A DNA stretch of 6,841 nt from Planctomycetaceae bacterium (lineage in GTDB: Bacteria > Planctomycetota > Planctomycetia > Pirellulales > UBA1268): NCBI GenBank assembly GCA_002862165.1, contig PKCL01000037.1:1-6841 (forward strand). Reading direction: 5' to 3'. Each line of letters opens with the position of its first letter. The stretch's first letter is position 1. Under the pieces are notes generated by a model. The model was not told the origin of the DNA and searched no databases. It saw only the letters and a list, made by a program, of their open reading frames with translations. The translations under genes were made by a program, and so were the position numbers. Of the stretch, positions 1 to 6,825 are shown piece after piece.

Positions 1-634
1 TAACCTGCGGTTCGTACCCCTCGACATCAATTTTGAGAACATCAACGGAGACGTTTTCTAGTACAGAATCAAGTGTGACAGAATCGATTTCAGAAATACT
101 CAGATCTTCAGGCTTGGTGGACGTGTGTTGAAGTGTCGCTTCCGGAATGGTGATACCAGATTGCATTGGATGGGAGTCATGTTGGCAGAAAGACATTTTT
201 TCGTGTGTGTCTGAAACAATTACGTTGTAAGGGAGAACTCGCCCCACGAGACCATTCACGTCAATATTAGCCTTGAGAAAGTCGTACGAACGAGGAGACG
301 CCTCAAAGGCGTGGCATTGACCAGTCTGCTGCACAATAGCACTCGCATACAGAGCGTGCAGTCCAACATTTGCACCGACGTCGACATACGTGTCGCCAGG
401 CTTGAGGCAATGCAACAACATCTCACGGACATGCTCTTCCCAGACACCACGCTCTGTCATATGGCAACAGAGGTGAAGATCGTGTGGGTCTAAAAGAAGC
501 CGTTGTCCGTCTAAAGAATGCATGAAGAAGCGATCGCCAATCATGACAGGCCAACGCTTCAAGAGAGGTATTACTTCTCGTTGTAGCGATGGATCAACAG
601 AACCACGGAGTCGCTTGAGGAGTTTTCGGAACAT
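1..634 (-). CDS. FkbM-family SAM-dependent methyltransferase, 3' end cut off by window edge
   Basis: I translated this frame by hand. It starts at ATG 634-632, right after an in-frame TGA-ATT, and stays open for 211 codons to the left edge, so the C-terminus is missing. The S-adenosylmethionine-binding motif I is DVGANVG at residues 85-91. The second-strand motif ends in HAFEAS near 108-113, followed by the LKANIDVNGL helix typical of the family near 120-129. The family signature VLKIDVEGYE is at 199-208. FkbM-type enzymes O-methylate hydroxyls of sugars or polyketides, and many occur in polysaccharide clusters, probably acting in the cytoplasm. No Shine-Dalgarno sequence is visible before the ATG. 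It is transcribed away from the plus-strand operon, across a 545-bp divergent gap. The family assignment is strong; the substrate is unknown, and a role in glycan methylation is inferred from the neighbours. Confidence 0.9.
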   Translation of the reverse strand, partial: MFRKLLKRLRGSVDPSLQREVIPLLKRWPVMIGDRFFMHSLDGQRLLLDPHDLHLCCHMTERGVWEEHVREMLLHCLKPGDTYVDVGANVGLHALYASAIVQQTGQCHAFEASPRSYDFLKANIDVNGLVGRVLPYNVIVSDTHEKMSFCQHDSHPMQSGITIPEATLQHTSTKPEDLSISEIDSVTLDSVLENVSVDVLKIDVEGYEPQV

Positions 635-805
635 AATTCAGTCAATCATTTGTAAGTCCAGAAATTTTGGCTGTTTTGGCAGAGCCCGCGGTCATGCTCA
701 ATTCACCGTCATTTTGATGTATCTCGCTTAAACGTATACGGAAATAATACTCAAAAAAACAAATAGGAACGAGTGCAGAAACAGCTACGGTTTGGTTGAC
801 CATGA

Positions 806-1072
806 CTATTTGTTCAGCTCAATACGTTCAGCTCAATACTAGGTGTGATTGTGTTTGTCTTGGTGTGTGTTCGAGATCCATTTACGATTACGTTTGTGTA
901 TGCCGTGGCATGGGGATTTTCCTTGGTTTTGTTGTGTCAAACTGCCGGGAGTTGCACGCTGGTAATTCTGCTGAAGATCCTTGGTGTGGTCGAACTCTTT
1001 CTGAGGGGCTCATAAGCGATCGAAGACTCGATCCGGCACCTGAAACAGGGAGCCGAGCATGCAAATGCGTAG
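806..1072 (+). pseudogene. Possible remnant of a membrane-protein gene, one in-frame stop
   Basis: After TGA at 803-805 this frame is open to TAA 1013-1015, and then open again to TAG 1070-1072. The first part is strongly hydrophobic: residues such as ITFVYAVAWGFSLVLL and TLVILLKILGVVELFL would form two membrane segments. The 18 codons after the TAA read like an amphipathic protein tail (AIEDSIRHLKQGAEHANA). From GTG 845 the first part alone would be a 56-residue protein; from GTG 851 it would be 54 residues, with AGGTG five bases upstream. The options are a decayed gene, a tiny membrane protein ending at 1015, or chance, since T/G-rich DNA readily encodes Val, Leu and Phe. I do not recognise a family. 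Confidence is low. Confidence 0.17.
812..839. repeat. Perfect 14-bp tandem direct repeat, two copies
   Basis: The unit gttcagctcaatac occurs at 812-825 and again, identical and directly adjacent, at 826-839. The unit length is not a multiple of three, so the duplication would shift the frame of any coding sequence through it. It lies just after the -35-like TTGACC at 796-801. It may be a recent slippage duplication or a pair of protein-binding sites. The repeat itself is seen directly; any function is a guess. Confidence 0.92.
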
Positions 1073-1179
1073 TTTGGGTGGTTTACTCGCCTGAGACTGC
1101 CATTCCATTTGAGGGATCTTGGACGCTATGAATACATCACGTTGAGTCGTCCCACGAAGTGTATTGATCTGGGGTTTTT

Positions 1180-2484
1180 GTGAGTGTGAACGCCATGATT
1201 TCTGTTGGTACCCCTTCCATTTCAGCACAATCTTTCGAGCAGTGTGCACCGAAACGGCAGCAAGTGCCGCCAGCTTCAAAAAGTTGTAAACAAGCAGGCC
1301 ATACGTGTTTACGTGTTGGCCTCCTGACACCGTGGAATCAGCAGTGTGGCAATGCTGAATTTGCAAAGCGACTAACGTCAGGTTTTACATCTTTTGCGAC
1401 CGTTGAGCCGATTGAGCTTGAAAATCTCATTGAGCACGACACGCTCGACTCTCGTCGAAAACAAGAGGGTTACATCACAAAGCTCATAAAACAGGTGCGT
1501 GCAAGTGATGCTGAACTCGTTCATATTCAGCACGAGTTCTGCTTTTTTGGGAAGACGCGAAGATATGCTGATCGTCGGTTGCTCAGGCTTATGCGAAATA
1601 TTCGGCAGCCGATCGTCCTGAGTCTGCATACCTGGAAAAACAGTATGTGTAAGAAGGGCATGAAGCTATCACTGAAAAGTGTTTTGTCTGCTGCGTGCTA
1701 TAAAATTCGAAACAGGCTTATGCGTCGTTGTCTGTTTGCTGCAGATGCAATTGTTGTCCATAGTAAAGATACTTATGCCAAAGTCATAAAGGCGTATCCA
1801 AGGCTTCGAAAGCGAGTCCATCTGCTTCCTATTCCGGTTGAGCCAGTTGTGTCTGATGGTGTGACGGCTCCGTATCAAAAACGGCCTGGTGAGAAGTGGT
1901 TAGTGCTTCCTGGGTTTGTCAGCGGTTATAAAGGGCATCGTTATATCATCGATGCCATGCCTGGGTTGCCGGCTGAGTTTCGTCTTGTGATTGCTGGCGG
2001 CGTCCATCCGAAAGATAGGCTGGGGCATGAATATTGGAGTGAACTTCTTGCGAGAATTGATGAAGTTGGCTGTCAGGACCGGGTGATCTTCACAGGCTTT
2101 CTAGATGATTCTGCAGAGCAGGCTGCTGTTCTCAAGCAGGCGGATGTGTTTGTTCTTCCGTATGATGAGGTTGGTCAGTCGGGTTCAGCGGTGTTGGCTG
2201 ATGTGTTGTCATGCGGCAGACCAATCGTAACGTCTCTTGCACGTTCGATGTTTGTCTATCGTCATGGCAATGATACGGTTTATTCAAGTAGTGCGGTGGA
2301 CGTTGAAGATGTTGAAAAACTTTGTCAGGCCGTCGTTGACGCTGCTGATCCTGTAAGTTCACCAAGGCGGCAACTGCACCAGAAGAATGTTCAAAAGAAA
2401 TTTTGTCTTCGCCAGATGGCGGCGCAATACAAGGTGATGTATGAGTCGGTTCTTGCAGAAAAGTCAAGGAGAGTACGGTCATGA
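1180..2484 (+). CDS. Glycosyltransferase, GT-B fold, GT4-like (group 1)
   Basis: This 434-residue cytoplasmic enzyme probably transfers a sugar from a nucleotide donor during glycan assembly. The N-terminal Rossmann half starts at CLRVGLLTPWNQQCGNAEFAKRL (from residue 43), the CG-x-A-E type glycine loop seen in many GT4 proteins. It continues with VHIQHEFCFFG (115-124), LSLHTW (147-152) and ADAIVVHS (188-195). The C-terminal half has LVLPGFVSGYKGHRYIIDAM (241-260), LVIAGG (269-274), RVIFTGFLDD (301-310) and ADVFVLPYDEVGQSGSAVL (321-339), then DVLSCGRPIVTS. The usual E-x7-E acidic pair appears altered, with Gln333 and Asp341 at the expected places. GTG 1180 is the first possible start, five bases after GGGG; ATG 1195 is an alternative. 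The first ~42 residues look non-conserved, so the start is uncertain. Its TGA overlaps the next ATG by 4 bp. Donor and acceptor are unknown. Confidence 0.9.
   Translation: MSVNAMISVGTPSISAQSFEQCAPKRQQVPPASKSCKQAGHTCLRVGLLTPWNQQCGNAEFAKRLTSGFTSFATVEPIELENLIEHDTLDSRRKQEGYITKLIKQVRASDAELVHIQHEFCFFGKTRRYADRRLLRLMRNIRQPIVLSLHTWKNSMCKKGMKLSLKSVLSAACYKIRNRLMRRCLFAADAIVVHSKDTYAKVIKAYPRLRKRVHLLPIPVEPVVSDGVTAPYQKRPGEKWLVLPGFVSGYKGHRYIIDAMPGLPAEFRLVIAGGVHPKDRLGHEYWSELLARIDEVGCQDRVIFTGFLDDSAEQAAVLKQADVFVLPYDEVGQSGSAVLADVLSCGRPIVTSLARSMFVYRHGNDTVYSSSAVDVEDVEKLCQAVVDAADPVSSPRRQLHQKNVQKKFCLRQMAAQYKVMYESVLAEKSRRVRS
2466..2471 (+). promoter_or_regulatory. Shine-Dalgarno AAGGAG for the fucose-synthase-like gene
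   Basis: AAGGAG lies inside the last codons of the glycosyltransferase gene, nine bases before ATG 2481. It is the clearest ribosome site in the window. Together with the ATGA stop/start overlap it fixes the downstream start and suggests translational coupling of the two genes. Confidence 0.65.
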
Positions 2485-3482
2485 ATGTTATTCTTACCGG
2501 AGGTTCTGGGTTCCTCGGAAAGCATGTTCAAAAAGCATGTGTTGCATCGGGGGTCATTCCGCGTGCCCTTGGGCGAAAAGACGGTGATATGCGTGACCCG
2601 CTGGTTGCCAGACGAGTTCTCGCTGACGCAGAGGTCATCGTGCATCTGGCTGCAGATGTTGGTGGCGTAGCGTATTTAGCAGGACGTCAGGCAGAGGCTT
2701 TTCATACAAATCATAGAATTGGTATCAACGTTATTCAGGCCGCCTGCTTTCATCGGTGTCGCCGACTAATACTCATCGGTTCGCCATGCTCGTACGGTCC
2801 AGATAGTCGACTACCCCTTGTTGAGAAAAGTCTACGAGAAGGCTTTCCCTCTGGTGAAACGGGGTGTTACGGGCTTGCAAAACTGGTTGTCAGTGAAACA
2901 GCACATCTGTTTGGAGATGCAGCAGGGGTTGAAACAGTGACGCTGATCCCCGGTAATATCTATGGGCCAAGTGATCATTTTGAACGTAATCGTTCACATG
3001 TTGTTGCTGCTGTTTTGCGACGAGCGTTCGTGAGTCAGTTACAAGGTCAAGAAACGTTCTCTGTCTGGGGGAGTGGTTCCGCGACACGAGACTTTGTGTA
3101 CGTGGACGATGTTGCTGACACCATTGCGCAGGCGGTCACGTCACCACATCACTTTTCAGGAGATGTGTTCAATATTGGTTCAGGCTGTGAAACAAGTGTA
3201 AGGCAGCTTGCTGGCCTTGTTGCAGAAACGGTTGGTGGTGGCATCGAACCTGAGTTTATTGAAGAAGAGCTTGTTGGGTACACGCATCGGGTCTTGTCGA
3301 ATGAACTCGCTCGAAGTGTGCTTGGTTATCAACCGAAGGTAACCCTGAAGGAGGGGCTTTCTGAAACTTTTGCATGGATCAAGCAGAGAGGCCTTGGTCG
3401 AGCATGGCTTGAGGATGAGGTGCAGGAAGAAAAGCAAACATTACGACTGTACGGTGGAGATGCATCAAGAAAAGCTGCCTGA
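2481..3482 (+). CDS. GDP-L-fucose synthase-like NAD(P)-dependent epimerase/reductase
   Basis: This 333-residue extended short-chain dehydrogenase resembles the GDP-4-keto-6-deoxy-mannose 3,5-epimerase/4-reductase family (Fcl/WcaG, about 320 residues), which makes GDP-L-fucose. The nucleotide-binding loop is TGGSGFLG at 6-13. HLAADVGGVAY (55-65) matches the family's AA-x-VGG segment. The catalytic set is visible: Ser101 and Cys103 in GSPCSYG, Tyr130 and Lys134 in YGLAK, and His173 in RSHVVAAVLRR. From memory, the E. coli enzyme has Ser107, Cys109, Tyr136, Lys140 and His179, a constant offset of six. VWGSGSATRDFVYVDD (195-210) is the usual substrate/dimer region. The Cys/His pair argues for epimerase as well as reductase activity. 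Start: ATG with AAGGAG, overlapping the glycosyltransferase stop. No GDP-mannose dehydratase gene is in the window. Alternatives are related enzymes acting on other GDP-4-keto sugars (colitose or 6-deoxyheptose pathways). The charged C-terminal tail (from about 303) is longer than I expect. Confidence 0.87.
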   Translation: MNVILTGGSGFLGKHVQKACVASGVIPRALGRKDGDMRDPLVARRVLADAEVIVHLAADVGGVAYLAGRQAEAFHTNHRIGINVIQAACFHRCRRLILIGSPCSYGPDSRLPLVEKSLREGFPSGETGCYGLAKLVVSETAHLFGDAAGVETVTLIPGNIYGPSDHFERNRSHVVAAVLRRAFVSQLQGQETFSVWGSGSATRDFVYVDDVADTIAQAVTSPHHFSGDVFNIGSGCETSVRQLAGLVAETVGGGIEPEFIEEELVGYTHRVLSNELARSVLGYQPKVTLKEGLSETFAWIKQRGLGRAWLEDEVQEEKQTLRLYGGDASRKAA

Positions 3483-3489
3483 TCAGACG

Positions 3490-3519
3490 GCGATGAGGGC
3501 AGGTAATCGCACTTTTTTT
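3490..3519 (+). terminator. Terminator-like hairpin plus T-tract between operon genes
   Basis: Just after the epimerase/reductase stop, GCGAT (3490-3494) and ATCGC (3506-3510) form a perfect 5-bp stem around an 11-base loop. AC and then seven consecutive T (3513-3519) follow. The order matches a Rho-independent terminator, but the stem is short and the loop large, so it may be weak, partial or fortuitous. If active it would lower expression of the following methyltransferase gene. Confidence 0.33.
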
Positions 3520-3533
3520 CGAAGACGTAAAGC

Positions 3534-4400
3534 ATGGCACAAATTACTAGTTGTTCTGAAAAAAATGAAATCACTGACTTGGCTCAGAAGCAATCTGAAC
3601 CATCGGTCCGTTCTTCTGTAATTCTGGAAGGTTGTGAGACCGAACGGCGTGGTCTTGAGATTGGCCCGTATTTTCAGCCCGTCACTGATAGATCAGTTCA
3701 CGATGTGTTGTATGTTGACTGCTGTGACGAAGGCGAACTTCAGCGGAAGTTTCATGAAAATCCAGAGGCTGTTGGTAAGCAGTTGCCGGCAATTGATGCT
3801 ATCTGGGCCCCCGGGCGACCGCTTGCAGACTGTGTTGGCTACGAGCCTTTTTATTATGCTGTGGCGTCACGTGTTTTTGAGCATGTGCCAAATCCGCTCG
3901 GGTGGTTGCAAGACATTCTGGATGTTCTGCAGCCGGGTGGGGTCATTGCCCTCGTTGTTCCTGATCATCGTCAAACTATAGATTTTTTCCGATCGACTAC
4001 CACACTTGCTCAGGTAATTGGCTGGTCTATTGAAAAGCCAGTACGGCCAACACCGACACAGGTCATGGAGTTCCTTTCAGAGACATTTGAAGACGATAGT
4101 ACGATTGAATTTGATGGTGTTGTTCCACTATTTCATGAGCTGAAGCGGCACTATACAGATCAAGATGCACTGGGTTTTGCTCAGTTTGTCGAGCGAGAAA
4201 AGTATTATCTTGATGTGCACTGTACAGTCTGGACGCCAGAATCGTTTGTTGACGTTTTTTCTCGAGTGATCACACTTGGTCAATTGGACTGTAAAATAAT
4301 TGGTCCTATTGAAGGGTTTGTTGGCAATGGCCCTGAGGAGTTTCTGGTATATCTCCAAAAAAATATGCCCGCTAAACCTGGTGTTCCGTCGGGTGTATGA
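3534..4400 (+). CDS. Class I SAM-dependent methyltransferase (Methyltransf_11-like)
   Basis: This 288-residue soluble protein has a Rossmann methyltransferase core. Motif I is GLEIGPYFQPV (40-50). VLYVDCCDEGEL (58-69) places Asp62 at the end of strand 2, where the ribose-binding acid normally lies. ASRVFEHVPNPLGWL (111-125) is the motif with the EHV-x-NP pattern, and LQPGGVIALVVPDHRQTIDFFR (132-153) is the post-motif strand. The VPD-x-R-x-T-x-D-x-x-R segment followed by RPTPTQV (171-177) recalls a subgroup I know from polysaccharide and glycosyltransferase loci. ATG 3534 is the earliest start because TAA at 3528-3530 is in frame; no strong Shine-Dalgarno precedes it. It follows the epimerase/reductase by 51 bp, across the terminator-like hairpin. 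The target is unknown; a sugar or lipid-linked glycan is inferred from context. Its stop is 71 bp from the stop of the convergent esterase, with no clear terminator between. Confidence 0.86.
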   Translation: MAQITSCSEKNEITDLAQKQSEPSVRSSVILEGCETERRGLEIGPYFQPVTDRSVHDVLYVDCCDEGELQRKFHENPEAVGKQLPAIDAIWAPGRPLADCVGYEPFYYAVASRVFEHVPNPLGWLQDILDVLQPGGVIALVVPDHRQTIDFFRSTTTLAQVIGWSIEKPVRPTPTQVMEFLSETFEDDSTIEFDGVVPLFHELKRHYTDQDALGFAQFVEREKYYLDVHCTVWTPESFVDVFSRVITLGQLDCKIIGPIEGFVGNGPEEFLVYLQKNMPAKPGVPSGV

Positions 4401-4471
4401 TCTCGTCGATGGCTTGCAGCGAGACACTCTGCATCGGAGGTGACGCTTTCGGCTGGTGCGAGGCGATTTCG

Positions 4472-6655
4472 TTATTGTGAGCGAACTGTTGGCCGTACGT
4501 AGACCCGGAGACGTTTGCTTGAGTAGTCGCCGGCATTCTTGGTGAATGTCCAGTCACGAGTTGAACCTTCACTGTTCCCAATGCCGAGGTCGGCACCGTC
4601 GCCCATTCCCCAGTGATTGAGCGCGAAAAGAGTTTGTTTACCTTTCGTGTTGTGGACCTGCATAGAGCCGTACCCATTGAGCGGCTCTGCGATACTGTCT
4701 CCAATATCGTAAAGCGAATCTGAGCCACCGGGAACATTCGATGTGTTATTCGGAGCATAGTTATTTGACCAAAACTCGATATTGCCTTCAATGTTTTTGT
4801 GATTGAGCGATGGAACCGTTGAGAAGGATTCAACATTTTCAACCGATTGTTGGAAGAATGTGTCAGCGCTGAATTGGGGAACGCCAATCTTCTTAACATC
4901 ATCCGTGAATGCATTCATTGATACAAAAATTGCCTGCGGGCCAAATGCAGCAGATTCAAGTTCTACGAGGTATCCAATTCGATCAAAGTCAGAGATGTTC
5001 TCGCTTTGGTCGATCGAGTAGTCAATTGTGTTGTTGAGAGTGTTCAGGTCAAGTTCGTAGACAAGTTCATATTCCTGCCCAAGCGAATGGCGGCTCAGGT
5101 AGTCTGGCACCTCACCGGCTCGACAGGCTCCAACAGGGAGTCCTGTTCCACCAGTGAGATTCGGTTCTGCGGATTTATCCCACGCGAATCGAAAAGCCGT
5201 TGGTACTTGGACACCATCAGCAGAAAGGATGACTGCGTCACCATCGATCTCTGCTCGTGCAGGAAGAAAATTCTGGGTGCCAGGGCCAATGATTTCGAAG
5301 TGAGTAGGAGGCTTTCCGTCTCGTGTTGTAAGACCACCACCAGTGTTCTTAAAAGTGACAACAAGCTTGTCACTTTCCAGCTGGAGCGAATCGAACTCTG
5401 GGCTATCTGCAACAAGGTCGATTCTGCCGTAATTGTTTTTTAGCGCAAGCATTGCAAGCCGATTCCCAACATCTTGTTTGTTGGGTGGGTGAATATTATC
5501 AAGCGTCGCAATGTCGTTGATCACAACCATCCCAGTGTTCGGAAGTTGCTGCACAGCTGCTTGCGCCTCCCAGAACCGAGCCAAAACTGTTCCGTCTTCA
5601 TTACCATATTGAAATGGTGCGATCTGGACGTAATAAAACGGAAAATTGCCTTGGCCCCACAAACTTCGCCAGCCTTCAATAAGAGCTTTTTTCTTTTCAA
5701 AGTAAAGCATGCCTTCGGCATGGTTCGACTCACCCTGGTACCAGATGGAACCACGAATCGGGAATCCAACAAGTGCATGAATCATGCCGTTGTAGAGCAT
5801 CGTTGGGTCTTGATGGCTGGTGAACGGTTTTAATTCTTGAGGGAAATTCGGGCTTGGTTTGACTGCTTCATTTTCTGTTAGTGAGATTTCAGCCTGCTGG
5901 TTCCAGACTTTGTTGGAATTAATAAATTGCTGAAGTCTGTTTTGGTATTGTTCCGTACCGGGGGTGCGTCCGATCACCGACTGATAAATGCTTTGTAGTT
6001 TCGGAACATTTTCAAAACCGACCGGAGGTGTCCAAGGTTCGACACGCGTTCCACCCCATGAGGAATTGATCAGTCCAACAGGCACACCAAGTTCTTTATG
6101 AAGGGTTCTGGCCATGAAATAACCGGCCGCGGTGTAGCTGCCAGCAACTTGCGGCGAGCAGACTGTCCAGTCGGCCTCGATGTCATCGAGGGGTGTTGTT
6201 GAGGAACGTCTCGCAACTTTCATGTGACGAATAAATGGAAAGTCTGCGGCAGCGATTTCAGCGTCGTGGTTCGTTGAACGATCAACCGTCCACTCCATAT
6301 TCGACTGGCCACTGCACAGCCAGACCTCACCGATCAAAATGTCATTGATTTCGATTGTATTTGTTCCTTCAACACGGAGGGTTAGAGGTGTTGTTTGTGC
6401 GATCATCGCTGGTAACGTGAGTCGCCATGTTCCACTGCTGTCGCCACTAGTCGTCGCTTCGTTGCCGTCGAGTGTCACACGGATTTCTTCGCCTGGGTCA
6501 CACCAGCCCCATAGTGGGATTTCACTCTCTTGCTGCAGGACCATGTGGTCACCAAAAAATCCCGGGAGTCTGACTGCCGCATGGCAGAGTGCATGCGTGC
6601 AAAGACTTGTAAGGAGCGTTATGCAAAAAGAAATTGTTGCGAGACGTCGCTTCAT
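4472..6655 (-). CDS. Secreted sialate O-acetylesterase with C-terminal accessory module
   Basis: This 727-residue exported SGNH-type esterase should remove acetyl groups from O-acetylated sugars; sialic acid is only the family name. I chose ATG 6655 over TTG 6670 because it directly begins the signal peptide: MKRRLA, a hydrophobic stretch, and probable cleavage at CHA|AVRLP after residue 26. Next comes the family's N-terminal beta domain ([17 protein letters not shown], 35-51). The SASA catalytic domain has [12 protein letters not shown] (111-122, nucleophile Ser118), [13 protein letters not shown] (198-209), WYQGESNH (305-312) and the D-x-x-H acid/base pair Asp386-His389 in [11 protein letters not shown]. 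Esterase similarity ends near [13 protein letters not shown] (505-517). About 210 more residues follow, with [36 protein letters not shown] and ADLGIGN. I recall this module from planctomycetal and verrucomicrobial enzymes. It converges on the polysaccharide operon; a functional link is unproven. Confidence 0.93.
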   Translation of the reverse strand: MKRRLATISFCITLLTSLCTHALCHAAVRLPGFFGDHMVLQQESEIPLWGWCDPGEEIRVTLDGNEATTSGDSSGTWRLTLPAMIAQTTPLTLRVEGTNTIEINDILIGEVWLCSGQSNMEWTVDRSTNHDAEIAAADFPFIRHMKVARRSSTTPLDDIEADWTVCSPQVAGSYTAAGYFMARTLHKELGVPVGLINSSWGGTRVEPWTPPVGFENVPKLQSIYQSVIGRTPGTEQYQNRLQQFINSNKVWNQQAEISLTENEAVKPSPNFPQELKPFTSHQDPTMLYNGMIHALVGFPIRGSIWYQGESNHAEGMLYFEKKKALIEGWRSLWGQGNFPFYYVQIAPFQYGNEDGTVLARFWEAQAAVQQLPNTGMVVINDIATLDNIHPPNKQDVGNRLAMLALKNNYGRIDLVADSPEFDSLQLESDKLVVTFKNTGGGLTTRDGKPPTHFEIIGPGTQNFLPARAEIDGDAVILSADGVQVPTAFRFAWDKSAEPNLTGGTGLPVGACRAGEVPDYLSRHSLGQEYELVYELDLNTLNNTIDYSIDQSENISDFDRIGYLVELESAAFGPQAIFVSMNAFTDDVKKIGVPQFSADTFFQQSVENVESFSTVPSLNHKNIEGNIEFWSNNYAPNNTSNVPGGSDSLYDIGDSIAEPLNGYGSMQVHNTKGKQTLFALNHWGMGDGADLGIGNSEGSTRDWTFTKNAGDYSSKRLRVYVRPTVRSQ

Positions 6656-6791
6656 AGCTGTTCTTTTCAATAAAAATGAGTACAGAAACTACCTGCAGGA
6701 ACACGAGGGTGCCATTCATTCGATACGTTTTCGAAAGAATCGACTGCCTGCTTAGCATTTGTGCAAACACTTGTGAGCTTCTTGAAGATTC

Positions 6792-6825
6792 TTGCCCCTG
6801 CTTGAGGCAAAGATAGCAGGTTCAA
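6792..6825. repeat. Imperfect inverted repeat upstream of the esterase gene
   Basis: CCTGCT (6797-6802) and AGCAGG (6815-6820) are perfect inverted arms around a 12-base spacer. They extend outward, past a 2x2 mismatch, by TTG (6792-6794) and CAA (6823-6825), giving nine pairs in eleven positions. The centre is about 150 bp upstream of the esterase ATG. No T-run follows on either strand, so it is not a standard terminator. An operator or chance are both possible. In the rest of 6656-6841 I see no gene and no promoter I would defend. Confidence 0.4.

Larger units (their letters stand above)
635..1179. other. Long divergent intergenic region
   Basis: About 545 bp separate the FkbM methyltransferase (leftward) from the glycosyltransferase (rightward), so promoters for both should lie here. 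I can support few fixed sites. On the minus strand, TATTAT (749-744) resembles a -10 box in an A/T-rich stretch, but no convincing -35 box is spaced correctly. On the plus strand, TTGACC (796-801) resembles a -35 box, but no good -10 box follows. Other contents are an 8-bp palindrome CGTATACG (733-740), the 14-bp tandem duplication (812-839), a T/G-rich stretch at about 841-905, and the broken hydrophobic frame listed separately. From about 1073 to 1179 I see nothing recognisable except GGGG (1171-1174), a possible weak ribosome site for the next gene. Confidence 0.6.

Noticed and set aside
637..717. Plus-strand frame beginning FSQSFVSPEILAVLAEP
   Set aside because: It has no suitable start codon and only about 27 codons before the TGA; likely chance.
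796..824. Sigma-70 type promoter based on TTGACC at 796-801
   Set aside because: The hexamers 17 bases downstream (for example TCAATA) match the -10 consensus poorly.
796..1131. Plus-strand open frame of 111 codons in the divergent gap
   Set aside because: It is Cys-rich with no recognisable domain, starts with TTG or ATG without a ribosome site, and runs through the T/G-rich stretch and the 14-bp duplication; more likely chance.
1010..1366. Minus-strand open frame of 118 codons
   Set aside because: About half of it is antisense to the glycosyltransferase N-terminal region; it shows no motif and looks like a shadow frame.
4401..4471. Hairpins in the convergent gap (TGCAG 4415-4419 with CTGCA 4429-4433; CGATG 4407-4411 with CATCG 4432-4436)
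   Set aside because: Stems are only 5 bp, compete with each other, and no T-run follows on either strand, so I do not call a terminator.
4372..4914. Minus-strand open frame of 180 codons
   Set aside because: It lies in another frame of the esterase gene on the same strand; the esterase frame has clear family motifs and this one has none.
5006..5443. Plus-strand open frame of 145 codons
   Set aside because: Antisense to the esterase catalytic and C-terminal regions, with shadow-type composition and no motif.
6656..6670. TTG 6670 as the esterase start
   Set aside because: It adds only five residues before a normal signal peptide that begins at ATG 6655.
6729..6787. Short palindromes TTTCGAAA (6729-6736), a partial palindrome at 6754-6771 and CTTC-TT-GAAG (6778-6787)
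   Set aside because: Each is short or imperfect and expected by chance in A/T-rich upstream DNA.
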